In this document: positions 43,060-51,638 of the stretch, in pieces | How positions within the stretch are numbered: the first letter of the stretch is position 1 | Layout of the letters: each line of letters opens with the position of its first letter | Assembly (NCBI GenBank): GCA_021202895.1 | Contig: JAJQCE010000004.1 | Coordinates: 1-64,000, forward strand | Origin: Ruminococcus sp. | GTDB taxonomy: Bacteria > Bacillota > Clostridia > Oscillospirales > Ruminococcaceae | Length of the DNA stretch: 64,000 nt | Reading direction: 5' to 3' | Position numbers and translations under genes: made by a program | The notes under the pieces: generated by a model | The model's input: the letters and a program-made list of their open reading frames with translations, nothing else | The model's database searches: none | Told to the model about the DNA's origin: nothing

Positions 43060-43617
43060 TTACTTATCATCCTTGAAATATCTGTCAAGCATTGCCTTGA
43101 ACGCTCTGCCGTGACGAGCTTCATCCTTTGCCATTTCATGAACCGTATCGTGAACTGCGTCATAGCCTAAAGCCTTGGCTTTCTTTGCAAGCGCCAGCTT
43201 GCCCTCACAGGCGCCGTTCTCCGCAAGCCATCTCTTTTCGAGATTTTCCTTGGTAGAAGCCGATACAACCTCTCCTAAAAGCTCCGCAAACTTAGCTGCG
43301 TGCTCCGCTTCCTCGTAAGCCGCCTTTTCATAGTACATACCAACCTCAGGATAGCCCTCTCTGATTGCCGCTCTGGACATTGCGAGATACATTCCGACCT
43401 CACTGCATTCGCCCTCAAAATTCTCTCTGAGTGCCGCAACTACATCAGGGTCAAGCCCCTGCGCAGAGCCTATCTTGTGATCGTCAGCCCATGTAACCTC
43501 CGCCTCTTCGTCAACCCTGTTAAACTTTGAAGCGGGCGCTTTGCAGACAGGACAGACTTCAGGAGCCGCCTCGCCCTCATAAATGTAACCGCATACTGAA
43601 CATACAAACTTTGCCAT
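43060..43617 (-). CDS. reverse rubrerythrin (peroxide reductase)
   Basis: 185 residues. The rubredoxin domain is at the N-terminus ([18 protein letters not shown], residues 6-28), followed by a four-helix diiron domain ([43 protein letters not shown]). This inverted order defines reverse rubrerythrin, which in clostridia reduces H2O2 and oxygen at the expense of NADH via a reductase and protects against air. GGAGG is present. An inverted repeat sits at its probable start site. Confidence 0.93.
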   Translation of the reverse strand: MAKFVCSVCGYIYEGEAAPEVCPVCKAPASKFNRVDEEAEVTWADDHKIGSAQGLDPDVVAALRENFEGECSEVGMYLAMSRAAIREGYPEVGMYYEKAAYEEAEHAAKFAELLGEVVSASTKENLEKRWLAENGACEGKLALAKKAKALGYDAVHDTVHEMAKDEARHGRAFKAMLDRYFKDDK

Positions 43618-43659
43618 AATAATCCTCCTTTATGGTGTCATATAAAAATCATTTTTCAA

Positions 43660-43683
43660 AACAAAGCGTTTATTTGCTTTGTT
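43660..43683 (-). promoter_or_regulatory. operator-like inverted repeat at the reverse rubrerythrin start site
   Basis: AACAAAGC, 8 nt, GCTTTGTT: a perfect 8-bp dyad directly behind the predicted start point. It does not match the PerR or Rex consensus. It could be a repressor site or a 5' UTR hairpin. Confidence 0.5.
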
Positions 43684-43690
43684 AATTTTA

Positions 43691-43719
43691 ATATAACATA
43701 TCTCTTTTAATTATGTAAA
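43691..43719 (-). promoter_or_regulatory. promoter of reverse rubrerythrin
   Basis: Minus strand: TTTACA (43714-43719), 17-bp spacer, TTATAT (43691-43696). The 220 bp between this and the promoter at 43939 is AT-rich and I see nothing further in it. Confidence 0.6.
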
Positions 43720-43938
43720 ACGAATTTTTTAATTTTTTGTAGCCTGTCCATTAAATATATACCGATTTAGTATAGTTTATATACAATCCTTAAAAGTCGT
43801 TGAAAATAAAGGGCAAAGTTAGCTCTGACGAACTGAAAAAACTGTAAAAGAGCCGCAAGCTAAGCGTCTGTATACCTTAAATCGAATCGCTTTTCAATTG
43901 AACCGCAAATTTTCATTTTAAAAATCAAAAATCACGTC

Positions 43939-43967
43939 TTGACGAATAAAGACTAATGTGGTATAAT
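43939..43967 (+). promoter_or_regulatory. promoter of the Nudix-thrB operon
   Basis: TTGACG (43939-43944), 17-bp spacer, TATAAT (43962-43967), 50 bp before the Nudix start. Confidence 0.8.
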
Positions 43968-44016
43968 AAATAAGGCTTGTTGACACTAAAACGACAACCT
44001 GAAAGGAATGATAACG

Positions 44017-44442
44017 ATGCAGGGCTACAACTGCATAGCGGTTTTTGACTTTGACGCCGACAAATGGCTTATGTGTATGCGCTCAAAGGATCCATACAAG
44101 GGACTGCTCAATCTGGTGGGCGGCAAAATAGAGCCTAACGAGGAACATACCGCCGCCGCATACCGCGAGCTTGAGGAGGAAACGGGAATAACCGACAAGG
44201 ATATATCTCTTACGAGAGTGATTGACTTCTGCTACCCGATTGACGACTGCTTTGTAGAGGTGTACGTCGGCAGGCTAAACAAGCCCTTTAAGCCGCACGG
44301 CGATGAAAACCGCCTGCTCTGGACGGATTTAAAGAGAAATTTCTTTGATTCCAAGCACTATGCTGGCGAGGGGAACATAGGACACATACTAGAAATTATA
44401 AAGCTTCACAGCGGCGAGCTTTTAGGAAAGGTTATAAAATAG
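44017..44442 (+). CDS. Nudix hydrolase
   Basis: 141 residues from the ATG at 44017; an ATG 9 nt upstream lies inside the ribosome-site spacing (GAAAGGA). The Nudix box is complete: GGKIEPNEEHTAAAYRELEEETGI, with all catalytic Glu residues. The start QGYNCIAVFDFDADKWLMCMR resembles 8-oxo-dGTP pyrophosphatase-like (MutT/NudE) proteins, but the substrate is undetermined. 11 bp before thrB, cotranscribed. Confidence 0.88.
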   Translation: MQGYNCIAVFDFDADKWLMCMRSKDPYKGLLNLVGGKIEPNEEHTAAAYRELEEETGITDKDISLTRVIDFCYPIDDCFVEVYVGRLNKPFKPHGDENRLLWTDLKRNFFDSKHYAGEGNIGHILEIIKLHSGELLGKVIK

Positions 44443-44453
44443 GAGTTTAAGCT

Positions 44454-45341
44454 ATGATAAAAATTCGTATTCCTGCGACAAGCGCAAACTTAGGCGCAGG
44501 CTTTGACGCTCTAGGGCTTGCCCTTAGCTACTACAACTACGTGGAGCTTGAGGAGTCTGACACTCTTAAGATTAAATCCGCTGATTCGGTTGAAATTCCG
44601 ACAGACGAGAGCAATTTGGTTTACATATCCGCAAGAGATCTCTTTGAGGTGTGCGGCAAAAAGCTTTCGGGGCTTAAAATTACGCAGACAAATTCTATTC
44701 CAATGGCAAGGGGCTTAGGCTCGTCGTCCGCCTGCATAGTCGCAGGTCTTGTCGGCGCAAACACCCTGCTTGGCAATCCGCTGACGACTGACGACCTTGT
44801 GAATCTCTCGGCACAGATTGAGGGACATCCCGACAACACCGCTCCTGCGCTTCTGGGCGGCATTGTGACGGCTGTTTTTGACGGACGGCAGGTACACTGG
44901 GTCAAGCAGGAGGTCTTTACCAAGCTTAAATTTGTCGCTGTGATACCCGATTTTGAGCTTAAGACGGAAAAAGCCAGAGCCTGTCTGCCGAAAGAGATTT
45001 CCCACAAGGACGCAGTTTACAATCTTTCAAGAGCGGCGCTCTTTTCCGCTTCACTGCTCACAGGCAAGTTTGAAAATCTCCGCACTGCCGTACACGACAA
45101 GCTTCACCAGCCCTACCGCATGGAGCTTATCCCTAACTGCCGTGAGGTTTTCGACATAGCCTACAACCACGGTGCATACGGAGCCTACATAAGCGGCGCA
45201 GGTCCTACCGTCATGGCTATAGTTGACGAATCAAACGTTTACTTTTCGGGCAAAATGCAGTTTTCCCTCGAAAACGCAGGCTTAGGAGGCTGGAAAGTCA
45301 AGGAGCTTAGCATTGATAATTCAGGCACAGCTTTGGTTTAA
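44454..45341 (+). CDS. thrB: homoserine kinase
   Basis: 295 residues, GHMP kinase fold. RIPATSANLGAGFDALGLAL at the N-terminus, PMARGLGSSSACIVAG (ATP-binding motif 2) and GAYISGAGPTVMAIV (motif 3). It phosphorylates homoserine for threonine synthesis. Other threonine genes are not adjacent. Ends at a strong bidirectional terminator. Confidence 0.95.
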   Translation: MIKIRIPATSANLGAGFDALGLALSYYNYVELEESDTLKIKSADSVEIPTDESNLVYISARDLFEVCGKKLSGLKITQTNSIPMARGLGSSSACIVAGLVGANTLLGNPLTTDDLVNLSAQIEGHPDNTAPALLGGIVTAVFDGRQVHWVKQEVFTKLKFVAVIPDFELKTEKARACLPKEISHKDAVYNLSRAALFSASLLTGKFENLRTAVHDKLHQPYRMELIPNCREVFDIAYNHGAYGAYISGAGPTVMAIVDESNVYFSGKMQFSLENAGLGGWKVKELSIDNSGTALV

Positions 45342-45370
45342 TATCAGAGCGGCTTATCTGAACACGCTAA

Positions 45371-45413
45371 AAACCCCTTTTGTCAGGAATTTCCGACAAA
45401 AGGGGTTTGTTTT
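45371..45413. terminator. bidirectional terminator between thrB and the SGNH lipoprotein
   Basis: Perfect 14-bp stem AAACCCCTTTTGTC..GACAAAAGGGGTTT with a 10-nt loop, T-run on both strands. Confidence 0.93.
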
Positions 45414-45430
45414 TGTTATGCGGCTTGAGC

Positions 45431-46690
45431 TTATTCAGCGGTGTATCCGAAGCCTAAAATCTCAAAATACTTGTCCTCACTGCCCTCAGCCATTTCTATT
45501 GTAATCTCGTATTCAACCTCGCTTGACGACATACCTATGCACCTTACCTGCGGATTGCCCCAGCCGTCTGACGAAACCGAATCAACGTCAATCTCCTCAT
45601 AAGGCTCGCCGTCCTTGGTTATCGTTATGTGAGCGATACCGTAGGTCTGCGAAGCGGCACTTTCCTCGTGGTAAATCAGGTAGACAAACTTTCCTGTGAT
45701 TGTAAAGGTTATCGGCTCGTTGTCCGCATCTCCTGCGTGCTGCCAGCCGTTTGTGAAGTAGGAAATATTGCTCATCTGCGTCCAGCTTCCCTCGCTGTCA
45801 GCGGTAAGGTCTGTGTTTTCATACATATGCGCCCCGTACTGATATGCGCTTGTAAGCGTTTCCTCAGGATAGGAATACTCCTCAGCCGTCTGATCCATGA
45901 CCGTGTCAAAGTAGTTCGCAATCATATCCGCTACAAGCTGATGACCGTTGTCGTTTGGGTGAGCCGTGTCGTCTGAAAACTCCTCCCACGTCATTTGCCC
46001 ATTGTCAATCATGTAGGTTATTGCATCGTTGTAGGAAATCATCGGCAGGTCGTAATACTCGCCCTGCTCCTGCATATAGTAGCTCTGCGCACTGTAACCG
46101 TCAGAGGTTCTCGAAAAGAGCAGCACCACCGCCACATCATTTTCAATCAGCGTGCGGATAATTGATTCGTATGCAGTCTGATACTCGGTATCCGTGCCGT
46201 CATTCACCGCAAATTCGATAAAGCATATATCAGGGTCGTAGGCAAGCACATCTCTGTCAAGGCGCAGAACTCCAAGCTTTGATGGAGTACCGCTTATGCC
46301 TGCGTTGTTGTAGGTTACGTTTTCGCCTGTGCCAAAGGCTTCGGCTACATGGTCGTAGGAAAGCTTTGCATAGCACAAATCCGAGGTTGAAGCTCCTACA
46401 CCTTCGGTAATCGAGCCGCCAAGGTAGGAAATGTTAATCTCCTCGCCGTTTTGTGCAGCAGTCAGCTTCTCCTGCATTTTAGTTACGTTGCCGTATGAAA
46501 CGAGCGACTTGTCAAGCATCGCCTGCGTCCATTCCTCGTCCGTTTGCGGCTCGGCTTCTGAGGAGGACTCCTCCGCCTGTGAGGAAACAGCCTCCGATTC
46601 AGATTCCGTGTCGCCGCTTGAACAGCCTGCCGCCATGCCGCACACCATAGCTGCGGCAGTCAAAAGGCACAATAATTTTTTTATACGCAT
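45431..46690 (-). CDS. SGNH/GDSL-type esterase lipoprotein
   Basis: 419 residues from the ATG at 46690 (AAGGAG upstream). A lipoprotein signal peptide with lipobox MAAGC, then a Ser/Glu-rich tether (~22-50). The SGNH domain has block I NISYLGGSITEGVG (GGS in place of GDS), block III EFAVNDGTD and block V DDTAHPNDNGH. The C-terminal ~130 residues are beta-rich (FTITGKFVYLIYHEES..) and may be a carbohydrate-binding or accessory module. Probably a surface deacetylase of polysaccharides; substrate unknown. Confidence 0.85.
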   Translation of the reverse strand: MRIKKLLCLLTAAAMVCGMAAGCSSGDTESESEAVSSQAEESSSEAEPQTDEEWTQAMLDKSLVSYGNVTKMQEKLTAAQNGEEINISYLGGSITEGVGASTSDLCYAKLSYDHVAEAFGTGENVTYNNAGISGTPSKLGVLRLDRDVLAYDPDICFIEFAVNDGTDTEYQTAYESIIRTLIENDVAVVLLFSRTSDGYSAQSYYMQEQGEYYDLPMISYNDAITYMIDNGQMTWEEFSDDTAHPNDNGHQLVADMIANYFDTVMDQTAEEYSYPEETLTSAYQYGAHMYENTDLTADSEGSWTQMSNISYFTNGWQHAGDADNEPITFTITGKFVYLIYHEESAASQTYGIAHITITKDGEPYEEIDVDSVSSDGWGNPQVRCIGMSSSEVEYEITIEMAEGSEDKYFEILGFGYTAE

Positions 46691-46744
46691 AATTTGCTCC
46701 TTTTTGTACTTTGTACGCTGAAAAAGCATACTCATTTGCCAAAA

Positions 46745-46778
46745 CAGCCCCTCCCCATATAGAGGAGGAGCTGATATT
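46745..46778 (-). terminator. terminator of the MalK-type ATPase gene
   Basis: Imperfect stem CAGC-CTCC..GGAG-GCTG, followed on the minus strand by TTTTGG, 35 bp past the stop. Confidence 0.75.
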
Positions 46779-46810
46779 GATTAGTTTTTCAACCGACTTT
46801 AACCTTCGGA

Positions 46811-47953
46811 TCAGTTTATAACTGATTTTTCAGTTTCCTTGTCAAAGATGTGGATTCTGTTCGGGTCAATAGCAACCTGAATTTCATCCTGCGGTCTTGC
46901 TGTAGATCTTGAAGAAACTCTGGCTGTGAGGTTGATACCCTCGCAGTTGAGATACAGATAGGTTTCCGCACCCATCATTTCTGTAACTTCAACAGTGGTG
47001 TTGATAACGCCCGTCTTAGCAGCTGAGATGAACATTTCCTCATCGTGGATGCACTCGGGACGAACGCCGAGAACAATTTCACGGTCAACCAGCGGCTCAA
47101 GAGCCTCTGCGTCAGCCTTTGACTCGGGAACCTCAACTGTGTACTTAACTCCTCTTGATGTCTTGGTGTCCTCTGAACCAAACTCTGCAAGATACTTGTC
47201 GCCCTGCTTGATGAGCTTAGCATCGATAAAGTTCATCTGAGGAGAGCCGATAAAGCCTGCAACAAACTGGTTTACAGGATAATTGTACAGATTCTGAGGA
47301 GTGTCGATCTGCTGAATGTAACCGTCCTTCATAACTACGATACGGTCACCCATTGTCATAGCCTCTGTCTGGTCATGCGTTACATAGATAAACGTTGTTC
47401 CCAGCTTCTTGTGAAGCTTTGAAATCTCAGTTCTCATCTGAGCACGAAGCTTAGCGTCGAGGTTTGACAGCGGCTCGTCAAGTAAGAATACCTTAGGCTC
47501 ACGAACGATAGCACGACCGAGCGCTACACGCTGTCTCTGTCCGCCTGACAGAGCCTTAGGCTTTCTGTCGAGTAGATGTGCGATGTCAAGTACCTTAGCA
47601 GCCTCTTCAACCTTCTTAGCAATTTCGTCCTTAGGAACCTTGCGCAGCTTTAGACCAAACGCCATGTTGTCAAATACCGTCATATGAGGATACAGAGCGT
47701 AGTTCTGGAAAACCATCGCTATATCTCTATCCTTAGGAGCAATGTCGTTGACCAGACGGTCGCCGATGTAAAGCTCGCCCTCGCTGATTTCCTCAAGTCC
47801 TGCAATCATACGCAGAGTTGTGGACTTGCCGCATCCTGAAGGACCAACCAGGATAACAAATTCCTTGTCCCTGATATCGATGTTAAAATCACTTACTGCG
47901 ATTACACCGCCTGGATACTTCTTATAAACTTCTTTCAATGATACACTTGCCAT
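46811..47953 (-). CDS. ugpC: sugar ABC transporter ATP-binding protein (MsmK/UgpC/MalK type)
   Basis: 380 residues. NBD (1-~235): Walker [11 protein letters not shown]-loop [14 protein letters not shown], signature [14 protein letters not shown], Walker [17 protein letters not shown] and H-loop THDQTEAM. The C-terminal TOBE/OB regulatory domain (~240-380) includes [15 protein letters not shown]. It powers carbohydrate importers. No permease or binding-protein gene is adjacent, as with the shared MsmK ATPases of Firmicutes that serve several sugar transporters. Confidence 0.92.
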   Translation of the reverse strand: MASVSLKEVYKKYPGGVIAVSDFNIDIRDKEFVILVGPSGCGKSTTLRMIAGLEEISEGELYIGDRLVNDIAPKDRDIAMVFQNYALYPHMTVFDNMAFGLKLRKVPKDEIAKKVEEAAKVLDIAHLLDRKPKALSGGQRQRVALGRAIVREPKVFLLDEPLSNLDAKLRAQMRTEISKLHKKLGTTFIYVTHDQTEAMTMGDRIVVMKDGYIQQIDTPQNLYNYPVNQFVAGFIGSPQMNFIDAKLIKQGDKYLAEFGSEDTKTSRGVKYTVEVPESKADAEALEPLVDREIVLGVRPECIHDEEMFISAAKTGVINTTVEVTEMMGAETYLYLNCEGINLTARVSSRSTARPQDEIQVAIDPNRIHIFDKETEKSVIN

Positions 47954-48076
47954 ATAAATAGAACCTCCCTGAAAATATTTTGCAATTGTTTCGACTTACA
48001 ACAGTGCAAGCTACAGAGTGGAATAAAATTACATTTTTCCCAGCCGAGCTTTTTGCACCATTTTTTCTATACTTAT

Positions 48077-48105
48077 ATCATAACAAATTTTTCATAATGT
48101 GACAA
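48077..48105 (-). promoter_or_regulatory. promoter of the MalK-type ATPase gene
   Basis: Minus strand: TTGTCA (48100-48105), 17-bp spacer, TATGAT (48077-48082). The leader of about 115 nt to the ATG has no clear structure. Confidence 0.7.
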
Positions 48106-48186
48106 GAGTTTTTTTCACTAAACTTTTGCCCTAATCTTTATTGATATTGACGAAAAATCGCAAAATTTTTCCAGTAAATTCCATTT

Positions 48187-48915
48187 TTAAATTTTCGATG
48201 TCAAAAGATTTTCAACATCTTTGTGCAATATCTCCAAACACCCTCCGAGCGGCAAATTTTCCTCAAGTGGTAAATTTCCAATGCAAATTCTCCTCAAAAA
48301 GACCACTTTATTTCCAGCATTTTCAAACATTCGCTTAATCTGGTGATACTTTCCCTCGTGAAGAACTACCGTGCAGGCGCACTCGTCACTCTCATCAGAA
48401 CAAATTTCGGCAGGCAGACAGCTTTCCATTCCCTCGCCGTCCAAAGCGTCAAGGCTCATTTCTTTAGCAAAAAGCTCTCGGTATTTCTCCTCAAAGGGCT
48501 TTTCAAGGCGCACATAGTAGGTCTTGGGAACATGGCTCGAGGGAGCAAGCATTTTGTGAGCAAGCTCCCCATCGTCCGTAACAAGTACAAAGCCCTCGGA
48601 ATCCTTATCAAGTCTGCCAGCAGGGAACAAGCCCTTTCTCCTGAGCTTTGGCGGAACAAGCTCAAGCACGTTCGTTCCATCCCTGTCAGAGGTTGAGCAG
48701 ACATAGCCCTGCGGCTTGTTTATCATAAGATAGATATGTTCTCTGTAGACTATTTTTTCTCCGCTCACAAGCACCTCTGAATCGGCTAAAGCCTGCGTTT
48801 CGGGGCTAGTCACCTTTTCACCGTCAAGAGTAACCTCGCCCTTTCGGATAAGCCTTTTGACGTCCTGCCGTGAAAGGTCGGTGCGCTGTGAGGCTATAAA
48901 TTTATCAATTCGCAT
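48187..48915 (-). CDS. pseudouridine synthase, RsuA/RluB family
   Basis: 242 residues. The N-terminal S4 RNA-binding domain (MRIDKFIASQRTDLSRQDVKRLIRKGEV) is followed by a synthase domain with the catalytic Asp in FPAGRLDKDSEGFVLVTDDG. YHQIKRMFENAGNKV near the C-terminus is the usual RsuA block. It isomerises a specific uridine in rRNA; small versus large subunit target cannot be told from sequence alone. Confidence 0.92.
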   Translation of the reverse strand: MRIDKFIASQRTDLSRQDVKRLIRKGEVTLDGEKVTSPETQALADSEVLVSGEKIVYREHIYLMINKPQGYVCSTSDRDGTNVLELVPPKLRRKGLFPAGRLDKDSEGFVLVTDDGELAHKMLAPSSHVPKTYYVRLEKPFEEKYRELFAKEMSLDALDGEGMESCLPAEICSDESDECACTVVLHEGKYHQIKRMFENAGNKVVFLRRICIGNLPLEENLPLGGCLEILHKDVENLLTSKI

Positions 48916-48951
48916 AAATCTGCACTTCCATTTTATTTCAAAATCTCAAAG

Positions 48952-49554
48952 TCAATTCTCCGCACTTTCTGACGAATCGCTTTCCTGACTGTCGTTTTCA
49001 TTTGCTTCCACAGATTCCTCAGCGGCTGACTCTTGCTCATCGCTTTCGTCCTGTGAAGCTTCACTTGAATCTAAAGACTCTTCACCGCTGTCTGCGTCAG
49101 ACGTTCTGAGCAAGCCCTGCATAAAGCCGTCAAGCTCTGTGCAGCAGACATCTCCGCCTATAAGCACGCCGTCACAGCCGATAAGCGTAAGCTGAACGCT
49201 GTCCTCATGTCCCTTATAATTATACACCGAATAATAATAAATTTCAACCTCTTTTCCCTTAAAATTTGATAAATCAAAGCCCTGCTGAATTTGAAGCTCA
49301 TTATAGGCGGTGTAAACATCGTCAAATTCCTCTGGGATCGTAACCGTCTTATGCTCGGTCGGTTCTTCGGATGCTTCCCAGCCAAGCTCTGAAATAAGAG
49401 CCTGCCGCTGCGCTTCTGTTTCAACCTTGTAGGTCTTGTCTGCGCCTGCTGCCTTGACTACACACAGTGCCGCTACCAGAACTACCGCCGCCGCTGCAAG
49501 AACAGTGCAGACAACCGCAGGAGCTTTTTTTAATTTTACAGTCTTAACAAACAT
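48952..49554 (-). CDS. DUF4830-type membrane-anchored protein
   Basis: 200 residues from the ATG at 49554 (GAGGG upstream). One N-terminal membrane segment (~12-35), then an extracytoplasmic domain: YKVETEAQRQALISELGWEASEEPTEHKTVTIPEEFDDVY..YNELQIQQGFDLSNFKGKEVEIYYY, which fits DUF4830 of Clostridia. The last ~50 residues are almost only Ser/Glu/Asp/Gln (low complexity). Function unknown. 36 bp upstream of rsuA and perhaps cotranscribed. Confidence 0.75.
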   Translation of the reverse strand: MFVKTVKLKKAPAVVCTVLAAAAVVLVAALCVVKAAGADKTYKVETEAQRQALISELGWEASEEPTEHKTVTIPEEFDDVYTAYNELQIQQGFDLSNFKGKEVEIYYYSVYNYKGHEDSVQLTLIGCDGVLIGGDVCCTELDGFMQGLLRTSDADSGEESLDSSEASQDESDEQESAAEESVEANENDSQESDSSESAEN

Positions 49555-49731
49555 ATATTTCCCTCGTTTCATAATAGTTTGTCTAATCTATATGCTTCGC
49601 TCAGGACAAATAGAACAAGCCTCAATATCCTTTTATTGAAAAATCTGCTCAATTTTTTGTGCAAAACTAACAAAAATTAGCCTCGAATTTGTTATAATAT
49701 AACGATTTTCAAATTTTTTTAAAAAATCTCT

Positions 49732-49759
49732 TTGACAATTTCAAATTATGTGGTAAAAT
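49732..49759 (+). promoter_or_regulatory. promoter of the minD leader
   Basis: TTGACA (49732-49737), 16-bp spacer, TAAAAT (49754-49759). The start point would be near 49766, about 285 nt before minD. Confidence 0.7.
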
Positions 49760-49765
49760 ATATAG

Positions 49766-50020
49766 TAGGTAACACTGTGCGCAGTCAGGAGTAAGTTTTT
49801 GGCAATTTGCCAATTGCTCTGTAATATTAACGCACCACGTACATATGTCCTGGGGGAAGAGGCATATGTAAATGACAAGCGGTGTTCTGCACAGGCAATT
49901 ACAATAGGACAGCGTATGCGGTTCGCAGCAGATCGGACGAAGGCGGCTTTGCGTTCGGTTGAAGACGCTTTCGCACGATATGCACACAAATGAAGTGCGA
50001 ATCTAATGTGCGCATAGTTT
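49766..50020 (+). ncRNA. highly structured leader RNA or small RNA upstream of minD (unidentified)
   Basis: GC-rich against its surroundings, with many helices: TTGGC..GCCAA; ACATATGTCCT..AGGCATATGT enclosed by CACC..GGTG and TGTAAT..ATTACA; TGCG-GTT-CGCA; CGAA..TTCG; TTCGCAC..GTGCGAA; and TGTGCGCA at both ends (49776-49783 and 50007-50014), able to close the whole structure with two G-U pairs. No U-run follows, so it reads into minD. I do not recognise 6S, SRP, RNase P, tmRNA or a known riboswitch core. A 64-codon TTG-started frame (49799-49993, AGGAG upstream) overlaps it, but its codon use is unlike local genes. Confidence 0.5.
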
Positions 50021-50049
50021 CTGAATACACGAAAGGGGCAGAATAAAAT

Positions 50050-50787
50050 ATGTCAAAAATAATTGCAGTAACCTCTGGCAAGGGAGGAACGGGCAAATCT
50101 TCCATCAGTGCCTGCTTGGGCTACGCTTTGGCAAAGCAGGGCAACAGAACGCTTATAATCGAGCTTGACTTCGGTCTTAGATGTATGGATATCATGCTCG
50201 GTATGCAGGGAAATATCACCTATGATTTAGGCGATGTGCTTGAAGGCACCTGCGATGTTTACAAGGCTACAACAACGGTAAAGCTTGCGTCAAACCTCTC
50301 GGTTCTCTGCGCTCCGTCCGATCCGTTTGTACAGCTCAAGGCGGAGGATATTGAAAAGATTACCTCTGAGATGAGGAAATACTTTGAATACATTATCATA
50401 GACACTTCAGCTGGAATCAACGGCTCGGTATTTGACATTGTAACAAATTCCGATTTGATTCTGATTGTCACAACGCCCGACCCTGTCTGTGTGCGTGACG
50501 CAAGAATGATGTCAGACGAATTTTACAAGAGAGGCAACCAGAAGCAGAGGCTTGTCATCAACAAGGCGAACAAGAGAATTTTTGAATACGACGACGTGGA
50601 TGACCTTGATGCGATAATCGATACTGTAGGCGTTCAGCTCTTAGGCGTTATCCCAGAGGATTCGGCTATCCCGCTTGCTACGGGAAAGGGTGCGCCGCTT
50701 TCGTCAAGCTCTATGGGATTCTTTGCTTTCTCAGCGATTTCAAGGAGAATAAAGGGCGAGCATATTCCGCTTTCACTCAAGGCGTAA
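50050..50787 (+). CDS. minD: MinD/ParA-family ATPase
   Basis: 245 residues. Deviant Walker A SGKGGTGKSSISACLG with the signature Lys, IIIDTSAGI (switch II) and VTTPDPVCVRDARM. DFGLRCMDIMLGMQ is close to the MinD block DGLRNLDLLLG. It lacks the C-terminal amphipathic KGF..-type membrane helix of MinD, ending at GEHIPLSLKA, so it may not bind the membrane in the usual way. MinD positions division; no minC or minE is adjacent. Other ParA-like roles are possible. Confidence 0.82.
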   Translation: MSKIIAVTSGKGGTGKSSISACLGYALAKQGNRTLIIELDFGLRCMDIMLGMQGNITYDLGDVLEGTCDVYKATTTVKLASNLSVLCAPSDPFVQLKAEDIEKITSEMRKYFEYIIIDTSAGINGSVFDIVTNSDLILIVTTPDPVCVRDARMMSDEFYKRGNQKQRLVINKANKRIFEYDDVDDLDAIIDTVGVQLLGVIPEDSAIPLATGKGAPLSSSSMGFFAFSAISRRIKGEHIPLSLKA

Positions 50788-50876
50788 GAGTCAGGGTTCT
50801 TTAATTAACTACATCTATGTTCTCTTTACTATAGGGAACGAGCTGCAATTTTCTTTAAGGCGAGGGGGATTTTATT

Positions 50877-51281
50877 TTGAATATTGCACTTATTGCACAC
50901 GATACTAAAAAAGAGCTTATGGTTCAGTTCTGCATTGCCTACTGCGGTATTTTAAGCAGAAACAGTCTTTGCGCCACAGGCACTACAGGTAAGCTTGTCG
51001 CAGAAGCGACAGGACTTCAGATACAAAAATATATGAGCGGCTCGCAGGGCGGAGCGGAGCAGATTTCCGCAAGGATTTCTTTCAATGAGATAGACCTGCT
51101 TCTCTTTTTCAGAGATCCCATTTCAGCGAAGCCGTATGAGCCGAGCGAAGTGGATTTACTTAAGCTTTGTGATGTACATAACATTCCTGTCGCAACAAAT
51201 CTCGCCACTGCGGAAGCGCTTATCCATGCGCTTGACAGAGGGGATTTAGACTGGAGAAATATAGTCAATCCTACAAACTGA
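50877..51281 (+). CDS. mgsA: methylglyoxal synthase
   Basis: 134 residues from a TTG with GAGGGGG upstream. IALIAHDTKKE (His and Asp), ATGTTGKLVAEATGL (phosphate binding), SGSQGGAEQISARI and LLFFRDPISAKPYEPSEVDLLKLCDVHNIPVATN match the family; the Asp in FFRDP is the catalytic base. It turns dihydroxyacetone phosphate into methylglyoxal, a bypass under phosphate limitation. Dihydroxyacetone phosphate is also a product of the fucose operon here, though a link is only inference. Confidence 0.93.
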   Translation: MNIALIAHDTKKELMVQFCIAYCGILSRNSLCATGTTGKLVAEATGLQIQKYMSGSQGGAEQISARISFNEIDLLLFFRDPISAKPYEPSEVDLLKLCDVHNIPVATNLATAEALIHALDRGDLDWRNIVNPTN

Positions 51282-51379
51282 CAGGCGGATACAAAGCTGT
51301 GAGCTGGGCTGTGAAAATCTGCGGCGAAACAGGCTAGGCTGTGCGCCTTGTTAGTTCTTATTTAGAAATTAAATATCAT

Positions 51380-51621
51380 AAAATAAAGGCTATGACGGAG
51401 AAAAGGTCACACAAAAACGTTGTGCGAAGCGAGGACGGTACGGTGAGAGCGTCCGCAGAGCGGCTGTGACAAGACGCCTCTATTCAGCCTGCGCCTGAAC
51501 AAAAGGGCGTGCGTATCCTCTGCGTTAAAGAGATGATGAGAGGCAAGAGCTTTGCTTTTGCTAATTTAGGGTGGTATCACGGCACAGGTCGTCCCTTGAT
51601 TTACGGGGACGGCTGTTTTGT
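51380..51621 (+). promoter_or_regulatory. T-box riboswitch of the hisS-aspS cluster
   Basis: Stem I with GACGGAGAAAAG and AGCGAGGACGG motifs, T-box core TTTAGGGTGGTATCACGG (51566-51582) and terminator GTCGTCCC..GGGGACGGC then TGTTTTGTTTG (51588-51621). On the 3' side of stem I the best specifier candidate is GAC (51468-51470), an Asp codon, followed by AA. The bulge UGGU can wobble with the G73 of tRNA-Asp but not pair with C73 of tRNA-His, which also favours Asp. No strong promoter was identified upstream. Confidence 0.85.
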
Positions 51622-51638
51622 TTGAAAGGAGAAAATTT

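Noticed and set aside
43975-43995. Second copy of the MITE end (TGTTGACACTA) before the Nudix gene
   Set aside because: Only about 11 bases match and no partner inverted repeat or duplication is seen nearby; chance similarity is likely.
49766-50020. 6S RNA, SRP RNA, RNase P RNA or tmRNA
   Set aside because: None of the signature sequences known to me could be found; the region also reads through into minD.
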